Positions 1 through 9,024 of a DNA stretch of 64,000 bases are shown here, in pieces. Source of the stretch: an uncultured Lachnospiraceae bacterium (lineage in GTDB: Bacteria > Bacillota > Clostridia > Lachnospirales > Lachnospiraceae); assembly GCA_949840465.1 (NCBI GenBank), contig CATKXE010000001.1, positions 45,330-109,329 on the forward strand. Direction: 5' to 3'. The first letter of the stretch is position 1, and the number at the start of each line of letters is the position of its first letter. The translations under genes were made by a program, and so were the position numbers. The notes under the pieces are model-generated. The model made no database searches and was not told where the DNA came from. It saw nothing but the letters and a program-made list of their open reading frames with translations.

Positions 1-2577
1 CATACGGGTGATAAAATCCTCCAGATTTTTGAATGCCCCGTACTCCTCACGATCCGCCACGATTTCCCCGATGACCTGTTTGCCGATGCTTTTGATGGCG
101 GCAAGCCCATAGCGGATCTGTCCCTCATCCACGGAAAAGTCCGCATATCCCCGGTTAATGTCCGGCGGCAGGATCTGCATATCCATATGGCGGCAGGCGT
201 AGACATATTCCGCCACCTTAGAAGGATTCTCAATCACGGACGTCATCAGGGCCGCCATAAATTCCACCGGATAATAGTATTTTAAAAATGCGGTCTGATA
301 GGCAACCACCGCATAGGCTGCGGCATGTGACTTATTAAATGCATATTTTGCAAAATCAATCATCTCATCATAGATCTTATTCGCGGTCTTCTCATCAATC
401 CCGTTTTTCACGCAGCCGGGCACATGGGTGGCTTCGTCCCCAAAGACAAAAGTCTGCCTTTCCTTACGCATAACCTCGCCTTTTTTCTTGGACATAGCGC
501 GCCGCAGCAAATCGCTTCGGCCCATCGTATACCCCGCCAGATCCCGCACGATCTGCATAACCTGTTCCTGATACACGATACAGCCATAGGTAGGGGACAG
601 GATGGGTTCTAACTGGGGGCAGTCATAGGTGATGGAGCCCGCCCCGTTCTTCCCCTTGATATACCGGGGAATAAAATCCATGGGGCCTGGACGGTACAGG
701 GCAATCCCGGCGGTAATATCTTCCAGGCTGTGAGGCTTTAATTCTTTCATGAACCCCTTCATTCCAGGGCTTTCTATCTGGAAGATGCCGTCCGTCTTCC
801 CTGTTCCAATATAGTCAAGAACCGCCTTATCATCATAATCAATCGCATCCATATCAAGATCCGGCGCTTTCTGCCGTACCATCTTCACTGCGTTCTGAAT
901 CACCGTGAGTGTGCGCAGCCCCAGGAAATCCATTTTCAAAAGCCCCAGTTCTTCCAACGTGGTCATAGTAAACTGCGTGACAAGGGAACCGTCCTGGGCG
1001 CGCGCGAGAGGCACGTACTCATCCGCAGGCTTCTGGCAGATGACTACCCCTGCCGCATGCATGGAACTGTGCCTGGGAAGCCCTTCCAGACGCCTGGCCA
1101 TATCAATAACATTCTTCACCTGCTCGTCCGTCTCATACGTCCTTCTAAGCTCCGGATTCATCTCCAATGCCTTTGAGATCGTAATATTCAATTCTTTTGG
1201 GATCATCTTCGAGATGGAATCTACGAATGCATAGGGCAGGTCCATCACCCGTCCCACATCCCGGATCACGTTCCTTGCCGCCATTGTTCCGAATGTCACG
1301 ATCTGCACCACCCGTTCCTTACCGTATTTGCGCACCACATAATCAATGACTTCCTGCCGCCGCTCGTAACAGAAATCCACATCAATATCAGGCATGGAAA
1401 CGCGTTCCGGGTTCAGGAAACGCTCAAACAGAAGCTGATAGCGCAATGGGTCTATATCCGTGATCCCCAGGCAGTAGGACACGATGCTCCCGGCCGCCGA
1501 CCCACGCCCCGGCCCTACCGGAATCCCGTTGTCCTTTGCATATTTGATAAAATCCCAAACAATCAGGAAATAGTCCACATACCCCATGTTTTTGATCGTA
1601 TCCAGCTCATAATGAAGCCGTTCCTGATTTTCTGCGGCTCTGTCGCCGTACCGGCTCTCCAGGCCTTCATAGCATAATCTGTTCAGGTATTCCCAGGAAG
1701 TCAACCCGTCCGGCACGTCGTACCGGGGCAGCTTTGTCACGCCAAACTCGATCTCCACATGGCAGCGGTCGGCAATCCGCTGGGTATTCTCCACTGCCTG
1801 CCGCGCATAGGGGAACAGCGCTTCCATCTCCTCCGGTGATTTCACATAATACTGCCCGCCCTCGTAGCGCATCCGGTTTTCGTCGGAAAGTTTTTTTGCA
1901 GTCTGGATGCACAGCAGGATGTCATGCGCCTTCTCATCATCCGCATAGGTATAATGTACGTCGTTGGTGGCCACCAGCTCAATCCCTGATTCTTCCGACA
2001 TCTGCAGCAGACGTTGGTTCACCAGGGCCTGCTCCGGTATGCCGTGATCCTGAAGCTCCAGAAAATAATTTCCTTTCCCGAAGATATCCTGATATTCCAA
2101 CGCCTTTTCCCTGGCATCCTCATATAACCCCCGGGCCAGATACCGCTGCACTTCCCCTGCAAGGCATGCGCTCAGGGCGATGATCCCTTCGTGGTATTTA
2201 CGCAGAAGATCTTTATCCACACGCGGCTTATAATAATATCCGTCCACGAACCCTTTGGATACGATCTTCATCAGGTTGGAATATCCCTGATTGTTCTCCG
2301 CCAAAAGGACAAGATGATAGTAGCGGTCATCCCCTCCGGTAAGCTCCCTGTCAAATCTGGAATTCGGCGCCACATAGACCTCGCATCCCAAAACAGGGTT
2401 AATGCCGGCTTTTTTGGCCTCCCTGTAAAAATCGATCACACCGTACATCACTCCATGATCCGTGATGGCAGCGCTGTCCATTCCCAGTTCCTTTACTCTT
2501 GCAACATATTCTGTTATCTTATTCGAACCGTCCAGAAGGCTGTATTCCGTATGGACGTGTAAATGTACAAAACCCAT
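1..2577 (-). CDS. dnaE: DNA polymerase III subunit alpha, 3' end cut by window edge
   Basis: This is the replicative polymerase of the DnaE type. The first 859 codons are present and the C-terminal part (about a quarter of the usual length, with the clamp-binding region) lies outside the window. The N-terminus carries the PHP signature HLHVHTE, and the polymerase active-site motif PDIDVDF falls at residues 396-402, where D399 and D401 should bind the catalytic metals. The ATG at 2575-2577 is preceded by a strong AAAGAGGTGGAG site. The upstream neighbour is a small HPr-like gene on the same strand, separated by a terminator. In many Clostridia an HPr gene sits just before dnaE, so the order is conserved even though the HPr here is unusual. 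Confidence 0.97.
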   Translation of the reverse strand, partial: MGFVHLHVHTEYSLLDGSNKITEYVARVKELGMDSAAITDHGVMYGVIDFYREAKKAGINPVLGCEVYVAPNSRFDRELTGGDDRYYHLVLLAENNQGYSNLMKIVSKGFVDGYYYKPRVDKDLLRKYHEGIIALSACLAGEVQRYLARGLYEDAREKALEYQDIFGKGNYFLELQDHGIPEQALVNQRLLQMSEESGIELVATNDVHYTYADDEKAHDILLCIQTAKKLSDENRMRYEGGQYYVKSPEEMEALFPYARQAVENTQRIADRCHVEIEFGVTKLPRYDVPDGLTSWEYLNRLCYEGLESRYGDRAAENQERLHYELDTIKNMGYVDYFLIVWDFIKYAKDNGIPVGPGRGSAAGSIVSYCLGITDIDPLRYQLLFERFLNPERVSMPDIDVDFCYERRQEVIDYVVRKYGKERVVQIVTFGTMAARNVIRDVGRVMDLPYAFVDSISKMIPKELNITISKALEMNPELRRTYETDEQVKNVIDMARRLEGLPRHSSMHAAGVVICQKPADEYVPLARAQDGSLVTQFTMTTLEELGLLKMDFLGLRTLTVIQNAVKMVRQKAPDLDMDAIDYDDKAVLDYIGTGKTDGIFQIESPGMKGFMKELKPHSLEDITAGIALYRPGPMDFIPRYIKGKNGAGSITYDCPQLEPILSPTYGCIVYQEQVMQIVRDLAGYTMGRSDLLRRAMSKKKGEVMRKERQTFVFGDEATHVPGCVKNGIDEKTANKIYDEMIDFAKYAFNKSHAAAYAVVAYQTAFLKYYYPVEFMAALMTSVIENPSKVAEYVYACRHMDMQILPPDINRGYADFSVDEGQIRYGLAAIKSIGKQVIGEIVADREEYGAFKNLEDFITRM

Positions 2578-2683
2578 GCTCCACCTCTTTTTTTCAACAA
2601 AACCTGATCGGACGTAATCCCTCCCCGCAGGGGCATGTATTATGGGACGCCCTTTGAGTATACTTTACTTGGAAAGCCTGCTA

Positions 2684-2722
2684 TTATGAAAACAGGGCGG
2701 CTCCTTTTTAAGAACCACCCTG
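2684..2722 (-). terminator. Rho-independent terminator after the HPr-like gene
   Basis: Read on the minus strand, CAGGGTGGTTC and GGAGCCGCCCTG form a stem with G-T pairs, followed by a TTTTC run. It separates the HPr-like gene from dnaE, so dnaE probably has its own promoter in 2578-2683. Confidence 0.7.
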
Positions 2723-2800
2723 CCGTCTGCTTTTTAAGATGGCAGACGCCCGCTGCCACACGCAAATGCACGCACACGAATCTGCCGGTGAGCGATAGAC

Positions 2801-3037
2801 TTATTCCCCATTGATCATAAATCCGATCAACCGGTCTGTGTCTTCCTTTTCATATGCGATGATCTCCAGTTCCGGGATCTCGCCGTTGGAAAAGATATTA
2901 GCCATGGATACATACTGTGAAAGCTTGGACTTCAGATTCAGCCTGTCCCCTTCTCCTGTCACCAGTTCTACCTTGCCTTTACATTCATCGACTGCCTTAA
3001 AGAATGCGTCTATATCCGTGATGTTCTGTACCTTCAT
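2801..3037 (-). CDS. Small HPr-like protein without the phospho-histidine
   Basis: This is a 78-residue protein of HPr size and likely HPr fold. Residues 33-45 (LNLKSKLSQYVSM) line up with the Ser46 segment of HPr (VNAKSIMGLMSL). The region that should carry His15 has no histidine, so classic phosphotransfer from enzyme I is not expected. The ATG follows a very good AAGGAGG site. Its place directly upstream of dnaE is where Clostridia often carry an HPr/Crh gene, which supports the family call. Function is unknown. It may have a regulatory role, as Crh does in Bacillus, but this is inference. A second paralog lies at 25273-25509. Confidence 0.75.
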   Translation of the reverse strand: MKVQNITDIDAFFKAVDECKGKVELVTGEGDRLNLKSKLSQYVSMANIFSNGEIPELEIIAYEKEDTDRLIGFMINGE

Positions 3038-3105
3038 AATCTGTTACCTCCTTATTTTTGTAACCAATTTACACACCAAAGTGATCGCCTGTCTGTTACG
3101 CTATC

Positions 3106-3133
3106 ATTATACATCTTTTTTTTAGGAATGCAA
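3106..3133 (-). promoter_or_regulatory. Sigma-A promoter for the HPr-like gene
   Basis: On the minus strand TTGCAT (3128-3133) and TATAAT (3106-3111) are separated by 16 bp, about 70 bp upstream of the start codon. The -10 is a perfect match. Confidence 0.6.
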
Positions 3134-3205
3134 TCTTTTTTTCCCGGCCGTACAAAAATCCATGCAATACTTATTGAAAGCTTCTCCATTTGCAGGAAAA
3201 TTTAT

Positions 3206-3234
3206 TTGCCGAAATCCATGGAGTATGCTATACT
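3206..3234 (+). promoter_or_regulatory. Sigma-A promoter for the DHH phosphoesterase gene
   Basis: TTGCCG (3206-3211) and TATACT (3229-3234) are 17 bp apart, about 85 bp before the ATG at 3320. Confidence 0.6.
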
Positions 3235-3319
3235 AACAACATTGAAAGCATTCGCATCTTAATCTGTTTTTTCCTGAAGATGCAGTCTACTACTAAGAGA
3301 AGTTCAAGGAGGGAATCTG

Positions 3320-4240
3320 ATGAGATTAATAACACGTTCTGATTTTGATGGTTTAGCTTGCGGTGCATTGCTGTTGGAGGCAGGAATCATTGACAGTTGG
3401 AAATTTGCACATCCGAAGGATATCCAGGACGGTCTGGTGGAAGTTACCGAGAATGACTGTCTGGCCAACGTACCTTTCGTGGAAGGCTGCGGATTATGGT
3501 TTGACCATCATTCCAGCGAGCATGAAAGGCTGGAGTTGGAAGGAAAGTATAAGGGCGAGAGCCGTCTTACCCCTTCCTGCGCAAGGATCATCTACGAGTA
3601 TTATGGGGGAAAGGAAAAGTTTCCTCAGTTCGACGAACTGATGGAAGCTGTAGACAAGGTGGACTCCGGGAACCTGACCATCGATGAAGTGATGAATCCC
3701 ACAGGTTGGATTCTGGTCGGTTTTCTGATGGATCCCCGGACCGGTCTGGGCAGATGGAGACAGTTCTCTATTTCCAACTATCAGCTGATGGAAAAGCTGA
3801 TGGATGCCTGCCGCACCATGAGTACCCACGATATTCTGGAACTTCCGGATGTGCAGGAGCGTATTGAGATCTACAACGAACAGACAGAAAAATTCAAAAA
3901 AATGGTATCGGAATATACCACGGTAAAGGGCAATGTGATCATCACCGATTTAAGAAAAGTGGAACCTATTTATACCGGTAACCGTTTCATGATCTACAGC
4001 ATGTATCCAGAGCAGAATGTATCCGCATGGATCGTCAGCGGACGGGGCGGAAAAGGCTGCTCCGCGGCGGTGGGTTACAGCATCCTCAACAGGACGGCAA
4101 CTCTGGATGTGGGAAGCCTGATGTTAAAGTACAACGGCGGCGGACATAAGAAAGTGGGAACCTGCCAGTTCAGCGATGAAACTATGGATACAGAACTTCC
4201 GAAGATGCTGGATGAACTCTGCGAGATGGCAAATCAATAA
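3320..4240 (+). CDS. DHH family phosphoesterase
   Basis: This is a 306-residue DHH-superfamily protein. Visible motifs are SDFDG (residues 7-11), the family signature DHH (62-64) and, near the C-terminus, GGGHKKVGTC of the DHHA1 domain. These form the two-metal phosphoesterase site. Members are often labelled exopolyphosphatase-like, but the motifs alone do not separate nanoRNase, cyclic dinucleotide and polyphosphate activities. The ATG at 3320 has an AAGGAGGG site. The gene stands alone between its promoter and a strong terminator. Confidence 0.9.
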   Translation: MRLITRSDFDGLACGALLLEAGIIDSWKFAHPKDIQDGLVEVTENDCLANVPFVEGCGLWFDHHSSEHERLELEGKYKGESRLTPSCARIIYEYYGGKEKFPQFDELMEAVDKVDSGNLTIDEVMNPTGWILVGFLMDPRTGLGRWRQFSISNYQLMEKLMDACRTMSTHDILELPDVQERIEIYNEQTEKFKKMVSEYTTVKGNVIITDLRKVEPIYTGNRFMIYSMYPEQNVSAWIVSGRGGKGCSAAVGYSILNRTATLDVGSLMLKYNGGGHKKVGTCQFSDETMDTELPKMLDELCEMANQ

Positions 4241-4284
4241 TATATGGACAATCTGCCGAAAAGGGCAGGAAAAAACAAAACAGA

Positions 4285-4336
4285 GGCAGCCGGTTCTATC
4301 CGCACCGCATAGCGGACAGGACCGGCTGCCCTTATT
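4285..4336. terminator. Bidirectional-looking terminator hairpin
   Basis: GGCAGCCGGTTC...GCGG and its complement ending GGACCGGCTGCC form a long stem just after the DHH gene, followed by a T-rich stretch on the plus strand and preceded by an A-rich stretch. Confidence 0.8.
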
Positions 4337-4390
4337 ATTCCGTTCCCTGTTTGCATTGTCAGACCGCAGGACGGCACTTAAGATCATATC

Positions 4391-4404
4391 TTACAGTTTT
4401 GTAA
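4391..4404. promoter_or_regulatory. BceR-type operator (TTACA-N4-TGTAA)
   Basis: The sequence TTACA GTTT TGTAA fits the published BceR-like consensus TNACA-N4-TGTAA exactly. It lies about 118 bp before the BceA-like gene and about 31 bp upstream of a poor -35 (TGGCTG, 4436-4441) paired with a good -10 (TATGAT, 4459-4464). This layout is typical of an activator-dependent promoter. Confidence 0.65.
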
Positions 4405-4435
4405 GATGTACATCCCGAAATGTAAGCTGATTCGA

Positions 4436-4464
4436 TGGCTGAATGGTTTTCTTTTTTGTATGAT
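4436..4464 (+). promoter_or_regulatory. Weak-35 promoter of the BceAB-type operon
   Basis: TGGCTG and TATGAT are spaced 17 bp. The weak -35 is consistent with a need for the regulator bound at 4391-4404. Confidence 0.4.
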
Positions 4465-4508
4465 ACTTTCAGAAACATTACATTGTAAAAAAGCAGGAGG
4501 AATCATAA

Positions 4509-5315
4509 ATGAGTATATTGGAAGTAGACGGATTGAAGAAAACATATACTACCCGGTTTGGGGGAAATAAGGTGGAAGCATTAAAGAAAGTGTCCTTCAG
4601 TGTGGAAGAAGGGGAGTATGTGGCAATCATGGGTGAGAGCGGTTCCGGGAAGACCACACTCCTCAATATTCTGGCGGCGCTGGATAAGCCGACCGGGGGC
4701 GTCGTAAAGCTGGACGGATGGGATTTTTCAAAAATAAAGGAGTCTGCGGTGGCTGCATTCAGGCGGGATAATCTGGGGGTTGTGTTTCAGGATTTTAACC
4801 TGCTGGATACATTTTCTCTGGAGGACAACATCTATCTGCCGTTGGTGCTGGCGGGGAAACACCATTCGGAAATGAGCCTGAGGCTTGCGCCCATAGCCAT
4901 GCAGCTGGGGATCACGGATCTGTTGAAAAAATACCCTTACGAGGTGTCCGGCGGCCAGAAACAGCGGGCCGCGGTAGCAAGAGCCCTGATCACGAATCCG
5001 CGTCTGGTACTGGCGGATGAGCCCACCGGTGCTTTGGACTCCAATGCGATGGAAGAACTGCTGCGGTTGTTTGGCGAGATCAACCAGAACGGCCAGACCA
5101 TCCTGATGGTGACGCACTCTGTGAAAGCGGCAAGCCATGCGGGGCGGGTACTGTTCATCAGGGACGGGGAGGTATTCCATCAAATCTACCGCGGGAACAA
5201 CACGAATGAACAGATGTATCAGAAAATCTCCGATACCCTGACCATGCTGACCACGAAAACTTCATGGCAGGAGGGCAAACTGGCAGGAAAAGCGGAAGGG
5301 GGCAGAAAATCATGA
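4509..5315 (+). CDS. BceA-type ABC transporter ATP-binding protein
   Basis: This 268-residue ATPase has a Walker A (GESGSGKTT), the signature VSGGQKQR and Walker B (LVLADEPTGALD), all in the MacB/LolD/BceA class. It pairs with the BceB-like permease that follows. Its stop overlaps the permease start in the ATGA arrangement, so the two are translationally coupled. Such transporters detect and counter cell-wall-active peptide antibiotics, often acting on lipid II-cycle intermediates. The gene is 40 residues longer at the C-terminus than a minimal ATPase core. The operator upstream predicts control by a BceRS-type two-component system, which is not next to it here. Confidence 0.9.
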   Translation: MSILEVDGLKKTYTTRFGGNKVEALKKVSFSVEEGEYVAIMGESGSGKTTLLNILAALDKPTGGVVKLDGWDFSKIKESAVAAFRRDNLGVVFQDFNLLDTFSLEDNIYLPLVLAGKHHSEMSLRLAPIAMQLGITDLLKKYPYEVSGGQKQRAAVARALITNPRLVLADEPTGALDSNAMEELLRLFGEINQNGQTILMVTHSVKAASHAGRVLFIRDGEVFHQIYRGNNTNEQMYQKISDTLTMLTTKTSWQEGKLAGKAEGGRKS

Positions 5316-7417
5316 AAAAAATATTTTATCCAAGGCTGGCGTGGATGGGAATCTGGAAAAATAAACGCCTTTACATCCCCTACATCCTGGCAGGCATGGG
5401 GATGGCCATGATGTTTTATATTGTAGCATTTTTAAATACCAGCGAAGTGCTCCTGTCTATTCCCGGCGGTAATATCCTTCAGGAGATGATGGGCATGGGG
5501 CTTTCGGTTATTACCGTATTTTCTCTGCTCTTTTTGTTCTACACCAATTCCTTTCTTAACCGCAGAAGGAAGAAGGAATTCGGCCTTTATAATATTCTGG
5601 GCATGGGAAAATGGAACCTTGCCCGGATCCTGGTGTGGGAAAGCCTGATAAGCGCCGGTCTTTCGCTGGCGGGCGGACTTGTTTCCGGAATTGTATTTTC
5701 CAAATTTGCGGAGCTGGGCATGGTCAACCTCCTCCATGGGGAAATCACATTTTTGCTCACCATTGGGACAAAAGCGGTTATTGAAACCTTGAAGCGGTTT
5801 TCAGTGATATTCCTGCTTCTTTTGCTCTGTACTTTATGGCAGATCCATAAAGCCAGTCCGATGGAACTGCTCCACAGTGAAAATGCGGGTGAAAAGCCGC
5901 CCAGGGCAAACTGGCTGCTTGCATTGGCGGGCGCGGCCATTCTGGGGACGGCGTATTATATGGCAGTCTCCATCAAAGAGCCGGTGGATGCCATGCTCTG
6001 GTTTTTCGTGGCTGTCATCATGGTGATCCTTGCCACATATTTATTATTCATTGCGGGTTCCGTGGCGATATGCAGGCTTTTGCAGAAGAACAAGAATTAT
6101 TACTATAAGACGAACCACTTTGTGTCCGTATCCTCCATGGTGTACCGCATGAAGCGCAACGGCGCAGGGCTTGCATCCATCTGTATCCTCTGTACCATGG
6201 TGCTTGTGATGGTGTCAGGCACGGCCTGCCTGTATATCGGGACGGAGGACGGCCTGCGCAGCCGGTATCCGAGAAATATCAATCTGGATATATCGGCGGG
6301 CAGTCCGGAATTTCTGGAAAGTGGGACATTTGATGCAGTCCGGGAGCTTGTGCGCCGGACAATCGAGGAGCAGGGCGCTTTGGATGCACACGGAAAACTT
6401 TCGGATGAAAAAAATACGGCAGAAAAGGGAAAAACGAAAGCGGAAAACATATTGGACTACCGTACCGCGGAATTTGCAGGATATGTGGACGACGGCAAGA
6501 TTTATACGGATGATTTCGGGGAGTTGGCATTTCAGGTCAGGTCCTATGCCAAAAGCTGGCAGATCTTTGTAGTTCCGGTAGAAGATTATAACGACTTGAT
6601 GGGGGCGGACGAAACCCTCGAACCCGGAGAAGCCCTCCTCTATACAACGAAGTCAGAATATGAAAAAGATACGGTCACTCTGAACGGGGAGAAGACCCTG
6701 AAAATAAAGAAAGTGGTTCCGGATTTTGTGGACAACGGAGTGGATGCCATGCAGATCATCCCGTCCATGTATCTTTTTGTGCCGGATCTTCCAGAGGTTA
6801 TCAGCCCCTTAGAAGAACTGGTTACGGACAGGGGGACTCCTGTTCTGGGGCTGCATTGGATTTATGGATTTGATCTGGACTGTAAAGATGAAGTACAGAT
6901 TCAGATTCAGGATCAACTCCACACGGCATTATCGCAGATGCTGGAATCGGCAGAAAACAGTATGGGCCTGGCCTTTTCCTGCGAGGGTGCTGCAAAGGAG
7001 CGTGCGGGGTTCTACGGACTGTACGGAGGATTGTTCTTCTTGGGGATCCTGCTGGGCATCGTATTTGTATTTGCCGCAGTACTGATTATCTACTATAAAC
7101 AGATATCCGAAGGGTATGAGGACCAGTCCCGGTTTGAGATCATGCAGAAAGTGGGCATGACGCAGAAAGAGGTGAGGCAAAGCATTAATTCTCAGGTGCT
7201 GACTGTATTTTTCCTTCCGCTTTTTATGGCCGGGGTACATCTGGCCTTTGCGTTCCCTTTGATGCAGAAAATGCTGCTGCTGTTCAGCCTGACGAATATG
7301 AAACTGATAATCGGTGTAACGGTGGTATGCTTTCTGATCTTCGCACTGTTCTATATGCTGGTGTACCGGATCACATCGAGAGGGTATTACCATATCGTAA
7401 GATCCGGCGCCGACTGA
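5312..7417 (+). CDS. BceB-type ABC transporter permease
   Basis: This 701-residue membrane protein has the BceB layout. There are seven predicted helices in the first 310 residues, then a large extracellular domain of about 260 residues, then three C-terminal helices. The extracellular domain is the part that in BceB/BceS systems recognises the peptide-antibiotic target. I chose the ATG at 5312, which overlaps the stop of the ATPase gene by 4 bp. A longer reading from 5264 would lie inside the ATPase gene. B. subtilis BceB is about 646 residues, so this one is slightly long. No sensor kinase of the short BceS type is adjacent. Confidence 0.9.
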   Translation: MKKIFYPRLAWMGIWKNKRLYIPYILAGMGMAMMFYIVAFLNTSEVLLSIPGGNILQEMMGMGLSVITVFSLLFLFYTNSFLNRRRKKEFGLYNILGMGKWNLARILVWESLISAGLSLAGGLVSGIVFSKFAELGMVNLLHGEITFLLTIGTKAVIETLKRFSVIFLLLLLCTLWQIHKASPMELLHSENAGEKPPRANWLLALAGAAILGTAYYMAVSIKEPVDAMLWFFVAVIMVILATYLLFIAGSVAICRLLQKNKNYYYKTNHFVSVSSMVYRMKRNGAGLASICILCTMVLVMVSGTACLYIGTEDGLRSRYPRNINLDISAGSPEFLESGTFDAVRELVRRTIEEQGALDAHGKLSDEKNTAEKGKTKAENILDYRTAEFAGYVDDGKIYTDDFGELAFQVRSYAKSWQIFVVPVEDYNDLMGADETLEPGEALLYTTKSEYEKDTVTLNGEKTLKIKKVVPDFVDNGVDAMQIIPSMYLFVPDLPEVISPLEELVTDRGTPVLGLHWIYGFDLDCKDEVQIQIQDQLHTALSQMLESAENSMGLAFSCEGAAKERAGFYGLYGGLFFLGILLGIVFVFAAVLIIYYKQISEGYEDQSRFEIMQKVGMTQKEVRQSINSQVLTVFFLPLFMAGVHLAFAFPLMQKMLLLFSLTNMKLIIGVTVVCFLIFALFYMLVYRITSRGYYHIVRSGAD

Positions 7418-7420
7418 ATA

Positions 7421-7449
7421 TTGACAAACACAGTTCTGTAAGATAGTAT
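7421..7449 (+). promoter_or_regulatory. Sigma-A promoter of the adenosylhomocysteinase gene
   Basis: A perfect TTGACA (7421-7426) and TAGTAT (7444-7449) are 17 bp apart, starting 4 bp after the permease stop. The spacer contains a near copy of the BceR-type site (7430-7444, matching 4393-4407 at 14 of 15 positions). Confidence 0.65.
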
Positions 7450-7458
7450 AGTAAATGT

Positions 7459-7590
7459 CCGGCATTGGCTTTTTAGCCGTTGCCGGGCGGATACGAAGGA
7501 ATGCGTATCGCAGATTCTATCAGTGATGACAGGACAGACGACCATCACTCTAATAAAAATTCGGCTGGGAAAAATTGCACGGACGTGCAA
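7459..7590 (+). ncRNA. Hairpin-rich 5' leader of ahcY, type unknown
   Basis: Four stem-loops follow one another between promoter and gene: CCGGCATTGGCT with AGCCGTTGCCGG (7459-7485), GATACG with CGTATC (7490-7509), AGTGATG with CATCACT (7522-7528 and 7543-7549), and TTGCAC-GGAC-GTGCAA (7575-7590), which ends just before the ribosome binding site. I do not recognise a described riboswitch. The last hairpin could mask or expose the Shine-Dalgarno site. Regulation by S-adenosylmethionine or -homocysteine is a guess from the downstream gene. Confidence 0.45.
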
Positions 7591-7607
7591 AAAAGGAGAG
7601 ATGGAAA

Positions 7608-8855
7608 ATGAACAGTGAAATCAGAGACATTAGCCTGGCTGAATCAGGCGAGCAGAAAATTGAATGGGTAAAGAGGAACTGCGATCTTCTGCGCACTTTG
7701 GAGGATGAATTTGGCAAGACAAAGCCTTTTGAGGGAAAGAAGATTACACTTTCCGTACATCTGGAGGCGAAGACGGCATATCTGTGCAAGGTGCTGGCAG
7801 CAGGCGGAGCCAGGATGTATGTGACAGGCTCCAATCCGCTTTCCACACAGGACGACGTGGCTGCGGCCCTGGTAAAAGCAGGTTTGGAGGTTCACGCATG
7901 GTATGGGGCGACAGAGGAAGAATACAATTCCCATATCCGTGCAGTACTCCTGGCAGGGCCGAATATCATCATCGACGACGGCGGCGATCTGGTTCATATG
8001 GTCCATACCGAGATGCAGGAACTGATTCCGGCTATTTTAGGCGGCTGTGAGGAAACGACCACGGGCATCATCCGTCTGGAGGCGATGAACAGGGCGGGCC
8101 AGCTGAAATTCCCTATGATCCGCGTCAACAATGCGCAGTGCAAACATTTCTTTGACAACAGATACGGGACAGGCCAGTCCGTATGGGACGGTATCATGCG
8201 TACCACAAACCTGATCGTCGCAGGCAAGATCGTGGTGGTGGCCGGCTATGGCTGGTGCGGCAAGGGTGTTTCGATGAGGGCAAAGGGAATGGGAGCCAAA
8301 GTCATCGTAACAGAGATCGACCCGGTAAAAGCCATTGAAGCCGTGATGGATGGATTTGATGTGATGCCCATGAAAGAGGCGGCGAAGCTGGGCGACTTCT
8401 TTGTGACAGTGACAGGCTGCGATAAGGTGATTGACGAAGAAGATTTTCTGGAGATGAAGGACGGTGCAATCCTCTGTAATGCAGGCCATTTTGACTGTGA
8501 GATCCATATGGCAGGACTGCGCGCCATGGCTGTAGAGACCAAAGAGATGCGCAGGAACATTCAAGGCTATAAGCTGTCTAACGGCAGATGGCTCTGTGTT
8601 CTGGCAGAGGGGCGCCTGGTGAACTTAGCGGCAGGAGACGGACATCCGGCTGAGATCATGGACATGAGCTTTGCAATTCAGGCTCTTTCCGCAAAATATC
8701 TGGTGGAACATGGAAAAGGGATGACAGAAATGCTGATTGACGTTCCAGATGAGATTGATGCCGACGTGGCCGCCAGGAAACTCCGTTTCCTCGGCAAAGA
8801 GATCGACACACTGACCCCGGAGCAGGAGGCGTATCTGAACAAGTCTCTGGTATAA
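7608..8855 (+). CDS. ahcY: Adenosylhomocysteinase
   Basis: The enzyme splits S-adenosylhomocysteine into adenosine and homocysteine, recycling the product of methyltransferases. At 415 residues it is the shorter form without the insertion of eukaryotic enzymes. Visible motifs are the substrate-domain EAKTAYL and DDGGDL and the NAD-binding GYGWCGKG, with the conserved C-terminus ending in an EAYL segment. I chose ATG 7608 because AAGGAGAG lies 7 bp upstream. An in-frame TTG at 7575 lies inside the last leader hairpin and has no ribosome site. The gene is alone between a promoter and a strong terminator. Confidence 0.95.
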   Translation: MNSEIRDISLAESGEQKIEWVKRNCDLLRTLEDEFGKTKPFEGKKITLSVHLEAKTAYLCKVLAAGGARMYVTGSNPLSTQDDVAAALVKAGLEVHAWYGATEEEYNSHIRAVLLAGPNIIIDDGGDLVHMVHTEMQELIPAILGGCEETTTGIIRLEAMNRAGQLKFPMIRVNNAQCKHFFDNRYGTGQSVWDGIMRTTNLIVAGKIVVVAGYGWCGKGVSMRAKGMGAKVIVTEIDPVKAIEAVMDGFDVMPMKEAAKLGDFFVTVTGCDKVIDEEDFLEMKDGAILCNAGHFDCEIHMAGLRAMAVETKEMRRNIQGYKLSNGRWLCVLAEGRLVNLAAGDGHPAEIMDMSFAIQALSAKYLVEHGKGMTEMLIDVPDEIDADVAARKLRFLGKEIDTLTPEQEAYLNKSLV

Positions 8856-8940
8856 ACCGGATGAATTTAAGGTATAAAATGACTCAGTGCCAATGATACA
8901 ATATGAGCCTAAAAGCCATATGATAGTGAAGCGAAAAGTC

Positions 8941-8970
8941 AAAGACCCCGCGGCAAGCTGCGGGGTCTTT
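8941..8970. terminator. Terminator hairpin after ahcY
   Basis: AAAGACCCCGC and GCGGGGTCTTT form a near-perfect 11-12 bp stem with a short loop, with flanking A and T runs that would work in both directions. Confidence 0.85.
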
Positions 8971-9024
8971 GGTCTACACTCCGTTTCGGTCGTTGCTTCG
9001 CGGGAATAAATTATACCTAAAAGG

